From: Cunninghamia lanceolata | Lineage: Eukaryota; Streptophyta; Pinopsida; Cupressales; Cupressaceae | Assembly (NCBI GenBank): GCA_027924645.1 | Contig: BSBN01000213.1 | Span: forward strand, 28,894,501 to 28,958,500 | DNA length: 64,000 nt | Direction: 5' to 3' | Shown here: positions 36,030-47,993 of the stretch, piece after piece | How positions within the stretch are numbered: position 1 is the stretch's first letter | Layout of the letters: each line of letters begins with the position of its first letter | Translations under genes and position numbers: made by a program | Notes under the pieces: model-generated | What the model was told of the DNA's origin: nothing | Database searches by the model: none | What the model saw: the letters and a program-made list of their open reading frames with translations, nothing else

Positions 36030-37989
36030 TGGGCCACCACTGCCAGCTCCTGACTACTAGAGACCCATCACGGAAGCTCCTAACTATGATGGACCTACTC
36101 TATGAGTAGCCCCAGACTGACTCCTGAAACTCCCTACCCTCTGACTCGATGCCACGGCACCATGGTATAAACCCCAGTAGTACTGAGCCTGTGACTGTGC
36201 TCTGGCAAGCTCTACCTATACCTGTGCCAACTGCGTCTGCAACTGGCCTACCTGTGCCTGTGCCTGCTGCACTTGCCCAACCAAAAAAGAACTCGCTGCA
36301 TCTGTCCCCATGGCGGCCACAGTAGTGTCCCACTCTACACGGATAATATGTACCTGTGCATCTGCCATATCTCTCTCCTGAGTCAACCCAGTGATCACTG
36401 CTGCACCCGTCTCTTGTCTACCATCGACCCTCCTCAGCTGTACCTGCAGCTCTCACACCTGTCCCCTCAGGCTGGCTATAGTCCTCTCGTGCACCTCTTC
36501 CTGTACTAGCCCCTGTGCTGCCTCTACCTGTCCTAGCCCCTGTGGCTGGGGCACCTGCTGCTGTGGTACTTGCTGGGGTGGCGGCATTTGCACTTGCTGA
36601 GATATCTGCTACTATGCCTCCTATCCTAGCACTGCCTACTCAGCCTGACCTAACCTCCTCCGCTGTCTCGGCCTCTCTCCAACTCTACCACCCCGTCCTC
36701 CTCGTCCTCATCCTCCTCTAACTCCCCTCCGACCTAGGCCAACCTATCCCTCCTCCTCTAAGTCTGCCTCGTCAATACGAGGCACCAGCATGCCGAGTCC
36801 TGAATATCTTAGGAACGGATGTGTAGTCATCCAATCCTCATAATCTTGTGTCACCCCTGCGTCTGCTATCTCTGTCCTCATATCCCATGCCACATAGGGA
36901 GTCTGCATGAACTCTGCCAGGGCCTCCTCATACGAAGCCATCGGCCCCCATCGAACCCTCTCTGCATGTGTCCGCGCAAAAAGTGCCTGTCCCTGTGGCA
37001 TACCCTGCCTCCTGCCGAACTATCTCGAAACTCAGCCCACCATCTGCCTCTCCAGTATATGTCATGTACGGCCTATCAGCCATCTGGTCTGAAAGCAATA
37101 CAGCAGCTCGTCTCCCTCGTCGTCCCAGGGCTCGCAATCCAGATATGGTCGCCAGACGACCACATCTACTCCATCCAAGGTATGCCTCCAATACTCTAAC
37201 TTCCCCAGCCTGTGCTGCGAAATCACTCCTACATAGCCATAACTGTATGGCTCTCCTCGCTGCCTCGCAAAGACACATATCGGCCTAGTCACCGCTATGT
37301 GCTCCCATAGCCAAAACTGTAGCAATAATACCCCAGCTGATAGACTTGTGCTGTGGTGGTACACCACCTGATGCATGTCGTGGTATAAATGGGCCAGTAC
37401 GCAGACTCCCCATGCATATCGGGTGCCCTCAGTCAACATCCGCTCCATGATCCTGCCCCATCCAATGGGGAACCCATGCGATCTCCTATCGGGGCATACA
37501 ACGCCCCTGATCAATCCAGCCACAATCCCAAGGAAGTAGTCATAGCAATCATATATATCGTGCCACGGGATGACTTGTCCAACCAGCTCGGGATCATCAA
37601 ACACTCGCTGGCACTTGGCGAGTCCCGCATCCCACTGTGCGTCGTACTCTACTAACTCACCCACCACGGGTAAGTGTAATATCCAGTAGACGTCCTCTAA
37701 TGTCACGGTCATCTCTCCAGTAGGAAAGTGGAAAGTCCCATCCTCACTGTGGAATCTCTCCATAGCAGCTATCAGCAATCCCTGGTTCGCCCGCACCTTA
37801 GGCATGAAGCAAACATAGTCCAAACCCATGGCACCAAGCGCCACTCTATCAGTCTCTGTCAGCATGTACCTCTGCAATAGGGGCATGGGAAATGTCTCCC
37901 TCGACTGCAGTGTGTCTCGAATATCCTCCTGCAAGTAAGCAAGGCAACGCATCAGTCTCAAACGGCATATACCATACTCAGCATACCTA
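36030..37989 (-). pseudogene. Antisense plant mobile domain (PMD) gene, main exon
   Basis: On the minus strand a 313-codon frame (38003-37062) shows the PMD/MAIN-like fold signatures: LQRYMLTETDRVALGAMGLD, TFHFPTGEMTVTLEDVYWIL, HLPVVGELVEYD, IVAGLIRGVVCPDRR, YAWGVCVLAHLYHDMHQVV and LLQFWLWEHIAVTRP. It then continues in other frames through RPYMTYTGEADGGLSFEIVR (near 37080) and ASYEEALAEFMQTPYVAWDM (near 36920) to a Gln-rich coiled coil (VGQVQQAQAQVGQLQTQLAQ, near 36270-36220), followed by a stop. At least two frameshifts are needed. PMD proteins (MAIN and MAIL1 in Arabidopsis) act in the nucleus in silencing and genome stability. PMD ORFs antisense in Tat-like elements are known. Confidence 0.82.
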
Positions 37990-38604
37990 CTGAAATATAT
38001 CAACTCAACTTAGCATCTCAAATTGATCAAAACAGCACACTACATCTCTTGACTAGATTCCTACAATCTCAGAGATAGCTCATCGATTCCCGCGTCAAAC
38101 AGGGTGCTAATCGAATCAATTTGGCTAAGTAAATTGGCTATCCAAGGCAAATGCGCCACCACAGGTAGTAAAAGCACTGTTTCTTGGTGTATGCGTTGCT
38201 AGAATCAACGTATGCACCGCCTCACTACCAATGCGCCGCTACAGTGCACATATGCGCATTTTCGGTACATGCACCGCAGCATTCGGCATATGCGTTGCCA
38301 TATTATGGAAGTGCCGCTCAACTCAGCATATGTGCAGCTTTCACGTATGCGCCGCTACAATTCACATATACGCCGCTTAAATACACATGCGCAGCCTAAC
38401 CACAAAAGCGCAGCTACAATTCACATATGCGTCGTTTTCGCGTATGCGCCGCCGAAATCGGCATATGCGCCGCTAAATGACAAAAGCGCCGCTTCACGCA
38501 GCATATGCGCCGATCTGCATTTTGGTGCATATGTTTGACCTATTTTCTACATGCATTTATGACACCCTAAATCGACCCTAGGAGAAATTTTTCGAAGCAC
38601 ATAC
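37990..38604 (-). other. Probable intron of the antisense PMD gene
   Basis: On the minus strand it starts GTATGT (donor at 38604) and ends TATATTTCAG (acceptor at 37990). It is 615 bp. The exon phases do not match exactly: the first exon ends in phase 0, while the second needs two bases carried over. So one small indel or another exon must be assumed. It contains the inverted minisatellite. Confidence 0.5.
38150..38540 (-). repeat. Inverted GCGCAT minisatellite
   Basis: About fifteen units of 20-25 bases of the type ATGCGCCGCTACAATTCACA on the + strand, or AGCGGCGCATATG on the minus strand. Same wording as the 5' leader arrays, but inverted. Confidence 0.85.
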
Positions 38605-38694
38605 CGGGGGTCCTGCCTCTGCTAGCCACCCGAATCGACGGACTCGCTCGAATCGATGCTCCTCGCGTGGAATGTCTGCTGCTCTGGCTGCCAT
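38605..38694 (-). CDS. Candidate first exon of the antisense PMD gene
   Basis: From ATG at 38694 a 30-codon open frame reads MAARAADIPREEHRFERVRR and ends in WLAEAGPP just before the GT donor at 38604. It is 85 bases downstream of a TATAAATA on the same strand. The short Arg-rich start followed by an intron is a plausible gene start. The exon phase problem noted for the intron remains. Confidence 0.45.
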
Positions 38695-38778
38695 GCTGCT
38701 CCAAGTTTGCTTTAAGCTCTCTCTATCCAATTCAGATCAAACAAGTGTACAAATGACTATTCTTGTGGACCCAGCTCC

Positions 38779-38786
38779 TATTTATA
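38779..38786 (-). promoter_or_regulatory. TATA box of the antisense PMD gene
   Basis: The minus strand reads CTATAAATAGG here, a near-perfect plant TATA box placed correctly for the ATG at 38694. Confidence 0.5.
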
Positions 38787-39073
38787 GCCTCCAAACCCTA
38801 ATTCTGGCTAGGTGATGGCTGTGACTACTTCCCGTGCCCGTTTTTCCTCCGATTTTCTTTCCGTTTCCCTAAAATGCGTCCCTTTTCCTCCAACCTATCA
38901 TAACCCCTTCGTCTTCGTGAGATTGTCCGTCTCTGAATCTTTCGCCCTTTTCCCGTCCAATCTCCCGAGGGGGCATCCTATCGTCATTAAACTTGTACCA
39001 GGGGCAAATTGGGGCATGTATCACTATCAGACTATCGACTTCTTTGAAGCAATGCTGTAAACTGCATTGCATC
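38787..39073. other. Non-coding, between PMD promoter and polypurine tract
   Basis: Pyrimidine-rich DNA with short chance frames. It may hold the upstream promoter part of the antisense gene. Confidence 0.35.
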
Positions 39074-39087
39074 AAAGAGGGGCAAAA
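39074..39087 (+). promoter_or_regulatory. Polypurine tract
   Basis: AAAGAGGGGCAAAA directly before the 3' LTR. It is the primer site for plus-strand synthesis. Confidence 0.88.
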
Positions 39088-40122
39088 TGTATACGTCTAA
39101 AAATGACACAAATCATCCTAAATAAATATTCTAAATATTTATTCTATTCTTCTATCAATTAAATAAATATTCCCAATTTATTTAATCGATTCACTATTCC
39201 ATAATCAAATAAATTCAATTTATTTAACTAAAATTCTTCTAAATGTCCTACCTAATTAAATAATCATAAATTATTTAATTAATCCAAATTCCTCTATCTT
39301 AAGTTCTAAATTCAAAAATCCACCTCACCTTTACACCTCACTTTTCCACCTCCCCTTGTCCACCTCATCAGGTTGCACATGTAATTAAATATATTTAATA
39401 TTTAACTACCTTATTTTCCCTCACCCACATGGCCTATTTCTTCTCAAATCAGAGGTTAGTTAACTAATCAATCAAAAGTGTTAACTAACCTGTCAATTGA
39501 GTCAATCCCTCAATCAATTCAGTCAGTTCCATAATCCACTCTTCTAATTGATCAATCAAGTTTGTTAACTAACCAGTCAATAGAGTTAACTCTCCAATCA
39601 ATTTTGTCACATCCCCTCTTTCATGATGGAGCTGGGACACTTGTCACATTTCTACTGGTTGCACATTCCTCAACCATCCTCAGCCGTTGATCTTCATATC
39701 TCTTCTCAACCGTTGATTCCCATTCTTCCAAGTCTATAAATGAAGCTTCATCCCTCCATTCTATTCATCCAGGCTTTTGATATTGTTACTCTGCAGAAAT
39801 TCACTAGCGCACCTTTGGCACCCTCTTACCATTCACTAGCTTGAGATCACATACTTGCCTTGGAGCTCATCTTCATTGCATATCACAACAGCCATTTACC
39901 ATCGACTTCCTCGAACACAGCTTAAAGGAGTGCACTCTTTGAGGGCTTACTTCATCTGCAAAAGGACGGTTGTAATAGGCAAACAACAGAAGCATCGATT
40001 TCAGAGAAGGTTTGCTTTGTGTTATTCATTGCTATTTTCTTTCAATCTTACTTGTTATCTTCTATTCTGTTGATGTTTGGGTTTTCATTGTTCATTTGAT
40101 TGACCCACATTTTACCCTTACA
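39088..40122 (+). repeat. 3' LTR (1035 bp)
   Basis: Same length and ends as the 5' LTR. Differences are nearly all transitions, plus two single-base indels that cancel in length. Confidence 0.97.
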
Positions 40123-40127
40123 GGATC
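40123..40127. repeat. Target-site duplication GGATC (right)
   Basis: Matches 22909-22913. The satellite monomer continues directly after it (AAACATAAAAAACATAC). Confidence 0.95.
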
Positions 40128-43100
40128 AAACATAAAAAACATACAAAATGAAGGGCAAAGTACATATACGTCACCAACACACTTCATTTTCATTCAAACC
40201 ATACAAAATACACATCATAAAAAGTCTACCATGTATTCAACACACATGTAAAGAAACACACGTCATCTAAAGCATAAGAATAGTTTCAACACACAAAGTT
40301 AAGGCCAAACTCAAAGGCACACACATAATAAAGGTCAAAGTCCAAACCACAATAAGAAGTCGAAGTTAGATAATATCCAACACAAGATGAAGCCAAATTC
40401 AACTCCATGTACACACTATGAAGGTCAAGGTTCAAACACACTTCCAAATGATAGGATGCTCAAGGTTCAAACACAAAAAACATACAAAATGAAAGGAAAA
40501 GTACATATACTTCATCAACACACTTCATCTTCATTCAAACCATACAAAATAGACATTATAAAAAGTCTACCATGTATTCAACACACATATGAGAAACACG
40601 TCATCTAAAGCATAATAATAGTTTTAACACACAAAGTGAAGGTCAAACTCAAAAGCACACACGTAACAAATGTCAAAGTCCAAACCACCACAAAAAGTCA
40701 AAGTTAGACAATATCCAACACACAATGAAGCCAAACTAAGTCCGCATACACACTATGAAGGTCAAGGTTCAAACACACTTCTAAATGATAGAATGCTCAA
40801 GATTTAAACACAAAAAGCATACAAAATGAAGGGCAAAGTACATATAACTTCATCAACACACTTCATTTTCATTCAAACCATACAAAATAGACATTATAAA
40901 AAGTCTACCATGTATTCAACACACATATGAGAAACACATGTCATCTAAATCATAAGAATAGTTTTAACACACAAAGTGAAGGTCAAACTCAAAAGCACAC
41001 ACGTAACAAATGTCAAAGTCCAAACCACCACAAAAAGTCAAAGTTAGACAATATCCAACACACAATGAAGCCAAACTAAGTCCGCATACACACTATGAAG
41101 GTCAAGGTTCAAACACACTTCTAAATGATAGGATGCTCAAGGTTTAAACACAAAAAGCATACAAAATGAAGTGCAAAGTACATATACTTCATCAATACAC
41201 TTCATCTTCATTTAAACCATACAAAATACACACCATAAAAAGCCTACCGTGTATTTAACACAGATATGAGAAACACGCATCATCTAAATCATAAGAATAG
41301 TTTCAACACACAATGTGAAGGCCAAACTCAAAAGCACACACATAATAAAGGTCAAAGTCCAAACCACAATAAGAAGTCAATGTTAGACAATATCCAACAC
41401 ACAATGAAGCCAAACTCAAGTCCACATATACACATGAAGGTCAAGGTTTAAACACACTTCCAAATGATAGGATGCTCAAGGTTCAAACACAGAAAAGATA
41501 CAATGAAGGGAAAAGTACATATACTTCACCTCCATTCAAACTATTCAAAATACACACCATAAAAAGTGTACCATGTATTCAAGACACATATGAGAAACAC
41601 ACTCCATCTAAAGCATAATAATAGTTTCAACATACAAAGTGAAGGCCAAACTCAAAAGCACACACATAATAAAGGTCAAAGTCCAAGCCACAATAAGAAG
41701 TCAAAGCTAGACAATATCCAACACACAATGAAGCCAAACTCAAATCCACATACACACTATGAAGATCAAGGTTTCAAACACACTTACAAATGATAGGATG
41801 CTCAAGGTGCAAACATATAAAACATAAAAAATGAAGGGCAAAGTACATATACTTCAATCAACACACTTCAACTTCATTCAAACCATACAAAATACACACC
41901 ATAAAAAGTCAACCATGTATTCAACACACATATGAGAAACACGCTTCATCTAAAGCATAAGAATAGTTTCGACACACAAAGTGAAGGCAAAACTCAAAAG
42001 CACACACATAATAAAGGTCAAAATCCAAACCACAATAAGAAGTCAAAGCTAGACAATATCCAATGCACAATGAAGCCAAACTCGAGTCCACATACACACC
42101 ATGAAGATAAAGGTTCAAACACAAAAAAAGATACAAAATGAAGGGCAAAGTACATATACTTCATCAACACACTTCATCTTCATTCAAACCATACAAAATA
42201 CACACCATCACAAGTCTACCATGTATTCAACACACATATGAGAAACAGGCTTCATCTAAAGCATACTAATAGTTTCAACACACAAAGTTAATACCAAACT
42301 TTAAAGCACACAAATAATAAAGGTCAAAGTCCAAACCACAATAAGAAGTCAAAGCTAGACAATATCCAACACACAATGAAGCCAAACTCAAGTCCACATA
42401 CACACTATGAAGGTCGAGGTTCAAACACACTTTCAAACGATAGGATGCTCAAGGTTCAAACACAAAAGACATACAAGATGAAGGGCAATGTACATATACT
42501 ACATCAACACACTTCATCTTTATTTAAACCATACGAAATACAGACCATTAAAAGTCTACCTTGTATTCAACACAAATATGAGAAACACGCTTCATCTAAA
42601 GTAAAATAATAGTTTCAACACACAAAGTGAAGGCCAAACTCAAAAGTAGACATAATCAAGGTCAAAGTTAGACAACATCCAACACATGATGAAACCAAAC
42701 TCAAGCCCACATACACATTATGAAGGTCAGGGTTCAAACACACTTTCAAATGATAGGATGCTCAAGGTTCAAACACAAAAAACATAAAAAATGAAGGGCA
42801 AAGTACATATACTTCATTTTCAATAAAACCATACAAAATACACATCATAAAAGTCTACCATGTATTCAACACACATATGAGAAACACACTTCATCTAAAG
42901 CATAAGAATAGTTTCAACACACAAAGTGAAGGCCAAACTCAAAAGCACACATATAATAAAGGTCAAAGTCCATACTAAAATAAAAAGTCAAACTTAGACA
43001 ATACCCAACACACAACGAAGTTAAACTCAAGTCCACAAAAGAAACACACTTCATCTAAAGCATAAGAATAGTTTTAACACACAAAGTGAAGGCCAAACTC

Positions 43101-43655
43101 AAAAGCACACATATAATAAAGGTCAAAGTCCATACTACAATAAGAAGTCAAAGTTAGACAATATCCAACACACAATGAAGCTAAACTCACGTCCACAAAC
43201 ACACTATGAATGTCAAGGTTCAAACACACTTGCAAATGATAGTAAGCTCAAGGTTTGAACACAAAAGACATAAAAAATGAAGGGCAAAGTACATATACTT
43301 CGAAACCATACAAAATATACACCATAAAAAGTCTACCATGTATTTAACACACATATGAGAAACACACTTCATCTAAAACATAAGAATAGTTTCAACACAC
43401 AAAATGAAGGCCAAACTCAAAAGCACACACATAATAAAGGTCAAAGTCTAAAACAAAATAAAAAGTCAACATTAGACAATATCCAACACACATTGAAGCC
43501 AAACTCAAGTCCACATACACACTATGAAATGATAAGATGAAGTATATATGTACTTTGCCCTTCATTTTATATATTTTTTGTGTTTGAAACATGAGCATCC
43601 ACACTTCATCTTCATTCAAACCATACAAAATACACACCATAAAAAGTCTACCATG
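40128..43655. repeat. Satellite A array, right of the insertion
   Basis: About ten monomers. A recent tandem copy of one monomer is seen at 40590-40930 and 40935-41265, sharing unusual variants such as 'acgtaacaaatgtcaaag' and 'aagccaaactaagtccgc'. This explains part of the roughly 1 kb excess over copy 1. Confidence 0.93.
43540..43600 (-). repeat. Micro-inverted satellite segment (copy 2)
   Basis: Same inversion as at 8664-8724, with the same break positions. Confidence 0.88.
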
Positions 43656-45560
43656 TATTCAAGACACATATAAATCATATAAGGTTAAAAAATAATCACA
43701 CGTCAATCACATGGACCAATATGAAGTACCGAAACTTCATAGTTGAAACCCATAGAAATTGTAAGAAGACACTTCCAATTGAAATAAAATATATAAAAGT
43801 ATAAAACACACATAAATAGCCACACTTCAATCACACATACACTAATATGAAGTGGATCACACTTCATAGTAAAAACACATAAAAACCATAGTTCCAATTA
43901 AAAATAGCACAATAAGTAAAAAGGAAAATGGTAAAAAGTTCACATACACTAATATGAAGTGGATCACACTTCATAGTAAAAACACATAAAAACCATAGTT
44001 CCAATTAAAAATAGCACAATAAGTAAAAAGGAAAATGGTAAAAAGTTCACATACTTCCTAAGATATAGCCATCAAAACAACTCTATTTGGATGCTTAAAA
44101 ATTCACACTTAAAAATGTAAACAAATAAAACCCATAAATAAGAATAACACATTTAGCACATTTAGCACAATGCATATAGTCCAATAAACACATTCAAATG
44201 GATGTAAAAAAGTTCACATAGGATGCTGAGGGTTCAAACACAAAAAGTATACAAAATGAAGGGCAGAGTTAACTATATATACTTCATCAACACACATCCT
44301 TTTTATTCAAACCATACGAAATGCACACCATAAAAAAGTTCATATACTTCATATATAGCTCAAGATAGATGTTAAAATGTTCACACTTACTAATATTGTC
44401 ACACTTCATCTATAATAAGTGGATGTATAGTTCAAACACATAAAACCCATAATAATTTCAAATGGATGTAAACAAATTCACTTCATCAAAATGGATAAAA
44501 AGAATATGTAGATTAAAATTAAAAATTAGTCTTCTATCCATCCTCCACACTACATAAAAACTATATAAATAGTTAATAAAATTAAAATTAATCTTCTATT
44601 TACTTCTATTTTTTTGTGATTAAATTTTAAATTAAAAATTTTATTACAAGTAAATTAAAAATGTAAAAATTAAATTAATTTTTAAAAACATAATTTTTGT
44701 GTGTATTAAATTAAGCTTATTGGATTAGCTCAACAAATTAAAATAAAGCAAGTCTTTCAAAGATATCAAAAGAAAAAGAAATTTTCAATATTTAAATCTA
44801 CACACTTTCATAAAATACCGTTCAGACTCTAAAAATACATTATTATTAGTTCACCTCAAAGTGGTACAAAAATCAACTCAAACTGTTACAAAGATTGTAA
44901 TATCATAGTAACATAGTCTACTTCAAAAATAATTTAATGAAGCAATCTATTTCGAAACATCAATAATTCATTTTAACAAAATAATCTAATGAAATTTTCT
45001 TATAATACTGTCTACTTAAAACTATTACAAAAATAATATAATAAAATATTTAACTAATTTTCTTTTAATAAAATAATCCATCCATCAAAAATAATGATCC
45101 ATCCACTTTATACAAAGATTAATGTATACAACTATCTACTTATAACCATTACAAAAATAATATAATAAATTAATTCACTAAATAAAGATTTTAGCCACCG
45201 CATTAAATGTCCACTTTATACAGTAGGAAAATATTATAACAGTCCACTTTATACAAAGATTAATAGTCCACTGACTTTATAAATACAACAGTTAGTTCAA
45301 CATTTCAATTAAAATGTCTATATAAAACTTTTTATTTGATAGAGATTAGATATTTATAATCAATTTCTAAGCTGTTTTTGTGATCTCATCGAAACTGCTA
45401 CCGCACCAAGAAGGTTCAACTGCACCAGCCCACTCAAAAAGACATTATATTTAAACCCTACCCTATTATGAAAAAAGATTCAGTAAAAATAATTCTAGAT
45501 ATAATTTACAAGGGAAAAAAAATAGTCTCAAATTTAACAATGTAATTTTATCTAAACGTA
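43656..45560. other. AT-rich non-coding DNA (copy 2)
   Basis: Counterpart of 8780-10680, very similar. The roughly 107-bp tandem pair is at about 43840-44055. No gene is seen. Confidence 0.7.
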
Positions 45561-45609
45561 ATTATACCTGAACAAACTGCAAGTACAAAATTAGATATAT
45601 ATTAACTTT

Positions 45610-47042
45610 AAGCAACCCTACACTACAGAACAGCAGTGTGCATTTGAAGAACTCAGGTACAAAATCAATCATGCACCCGTACTTGTTTTTCCCAATCTTC
45701 AGCTACCTTTTGTGGTTGACACTGATGCTAGTGATTTGTTGCAATAAGAAGACTGGTTTGCTATTATTCAGGGTTGTTCAAAGGCACTGTCCTAAACTAT
45801 AGTACAACTACATATGACAAGAAGTTGTATGCTTTGGTCTCTGCAGTGAAGAAGTGGAAACACTATCTCATGGGCAAGGAAACAATAGCACAATTACGAT
45901 ACTTATTTTTTTATGCTTGAAGAAAGTATATTATTATTGTAACCACTCCAATACTTTTTCCAAAATTGGAGTGATCATCAACCACTCCAATACTTTTTTT
46001 TAACATTGAAGAAATCAAGATTACAAGAAGAAGACAGTGCTCAGTAGAGCAACTACAAGACAGCCAAAGAACAACACAGAGTACAACCCAACAAAGAACA
46101 GAACTAAAAAATACAGCTCCTGTAGAAAAGAACAACAGTCCTGTGCCATAAAGGGTCCTTGGACAGAATCACCCCTGGAATATAATTGCAGCACCATAAA
46201 CAGAAAGACTGGTATTGTGGCATGACAATATTTAAGACAGAGAAGACCTTCAATATTTGCAAGCACAAACAAAATCCAAGAATCTCATCAAGCAACAGTT
46301 TCATTTGGTGATCAAATACAAGTGGGGTGTGACTAACATGGTGGATGATCAGTTGTCAAGACCAAGACTAGCACTTACAACAGTTTGATTTGGTGATCAA
46401 ATACAAGTGGGGCGTGACTAACATGGTGGATGATCAGTTGTCAAGACCAAGACTAGCACTTCTTTCAGTGGTTGGTACCCTTACTTTGTTGGAGCTATTT
46501 GCTAAGGAAGTTTCTATTGATGACCATGAGCATGATAAAGATTCAGTGAGATATATCAGCAGACTGATAGGGGAAGTGGCTAATTTTGAGCCAAATCTTG
46601 ATTATTTCTTCAAGATGGGCTCCTCTACAAAGTGGGAAATTAGGCTCATACCTTGAGAGTTGCAGGACATTTTGGAGTATCTAAAATAGTTTCAAACCTT
46701 CACCCTTATGTTTATTGTCCCTGTGTGCAAAGAAGATTTGTCAAACTTCATTAGGGGCTGCAAGTTATGTAGCATAAGTAAGCCAAGCAACCGGAACTTG
46801 GAATACCAGCCTGGCAGCCACTACCCGTGGCTACTAGACCATGCAAGAACATCTCCATGGATTTTATGGGTGGTCTTCCAATGTCCAAGCATGGGCATGA
46901 CTACCTATTTGTAAGATGTGTGTTAATTGCATACAAGAAGAAGTTGAAGGGAAGGGATGCTCAACCATGTGCCAGTTCATTTTGGACTCCTAAAGAGCAT
47001 CATAACAGATAGGGATGCTCTCTTTTTGGAAAAGTTTTGGTG
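45610..47042 (+). pseudogene. Ty3/gypsy RNase H-integrase remnant (copy 2)
   Basis: Counterpart of 10730-12056 with different damage. An 84-bp piece (about 46294-46377, encoding HLVIKYKWGVTNMVDDQLSR) is tandemly repeated at 46378-46461. Sequence missing from copy 1 is present here: FIRGCKLCSISKPSNRN, part of the integrase zinc-binding end (CxxC), and MDFMGGLPMSKHGHDYLFV, which carries the first integrase Asp. Conversely, about 15 bp before HVPVHFGLL, still in copy 1, are lost. No frame is complete. Confidence 0.82.
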
Positions 47043-47086
47043 ACTAACAAGCTGGCTGATATGTTGTCAAGACAGATTTAACCCTA

Positions 47087-47250
47087 GGGCAGAAAATTTA
47101 ATATAACCTTAGTTTTCTTTCTGAAATGGCAGGATTTAACCCTAAGCTAGAAAAATTAATATAACCTTAGTGTTCTTTTTGAAATGGCAGATTTAACCCT
47201 AAGCTAAAAAAATTAGTATAACCTTAGTCTTCTTTCTGAAATGGCAGAAA
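47087..47250. repeat. Three-copy 58-bp minisatellite (copy 2)
   Basis: Same as 12074-12250. Confidence 0.8.
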
Positions 47251-47546
47251 TTGAAAAAGATTCAAAACACTGGAAAATGCATATCTCCACATTGGGGGAA
47301 ACTTCAGCATGGATAAATTTCTAAATTAAAAATGAAAAAGCTTTAAAACACTTCAAAAAACTCTAATCAGCATATTGGGGGAAATTTTATGCAGAAATTT
47401 GTAAAGTTAATCTAATAATCTAAAAAAATTGAGAGCATAGAAAATAAAATTCAAACAATAAAATTTAAAATCATACTTACCAGCTTGTGAGATGCATCCT
47501 GCTCCATTAGTGTAGTCGACTGCCACTCTTCGTCTACCCAAACGAA

Positions 47547-47993
47547 GGGAGAGGATAAGGATGACAGAGCGTGAGGGAGACAAATGGATTGAACCAATGG
47601 AGGGAATTAGTGTGTTGGTTTCATTCCACCGCTTTAATTCAAATTTCTTTACAATCCACTACTCACAGAAAGCATGTAAACAGACAGAACACGGCCGTGC
47701 CAAATACAGTCCAAACCCAAAGATAGAAACACAATACAAAAATACAGTCCAAACCCAAAGATAGAAACACAATACAAAATGCGGAAACCAAAAGTCCCAA
47801 ATCAAAAGCCAAAACACAAAATGAAATAAACCAGGAATTTAAAAACAAAACATGATATGAAGTAAAAAAATCAATGGAATATTACTGTATTTATAGAGCA
47901 CGGCCAGGCCTCAACATGCTCTTCATGGTCCGCTCCTCAACGGTTAAATCCAGCTGTTTATGCTCCGCTCCTCTGTCATCCTTATCCTCTCCC
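47547..47993. mobile_element. Inverted-repeat element, MITE-like (copy 2)
   Basis: Perfect 23-bp inverted ends (47547-47569 and 47971-47993, starting GGGAGAGGATAAGGATGA). Copy 1 lost 'ctctgt' from the right arm and a short interior piece. There is no coding capacity. Confidence 0.5.

Larger units (their letters stand above)
22914..40122 (+). mobile_element. 17.2 kb Tat-type Ty3/gypsy retrotransposon, chimeric and integrase-less
   Basis: Flanked by GGATC duplications and bounded by two 1035-bp LTRs starting TGTATACG and ending CTTACA. By eye the LTRs differ at about two dozen places, nearly all transitions. Internal order: primer site, leader with GCGCAT minisatellite, gag, protease, G-patch-like region, RT, degenerate RNase H, second RNase H, second leader, second RT/RNase H, repeats, an antisense PMD gene, and a polypurine tract. 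The double RNase H and the zinc-knuckle style place it in the Tat group. No integrase is visible, and every frame is broken, so it is not autonomous. It may have been mobilised by proteins of a related element before decay. Confidence 0.96.

Noticed and set aside
36273..37288. Plus-strand Pro/Ser/Cys-rich frames over the PMD region
   Set aside because: Shadows of the minus-strand PMD gene, which has the conserved motifs.
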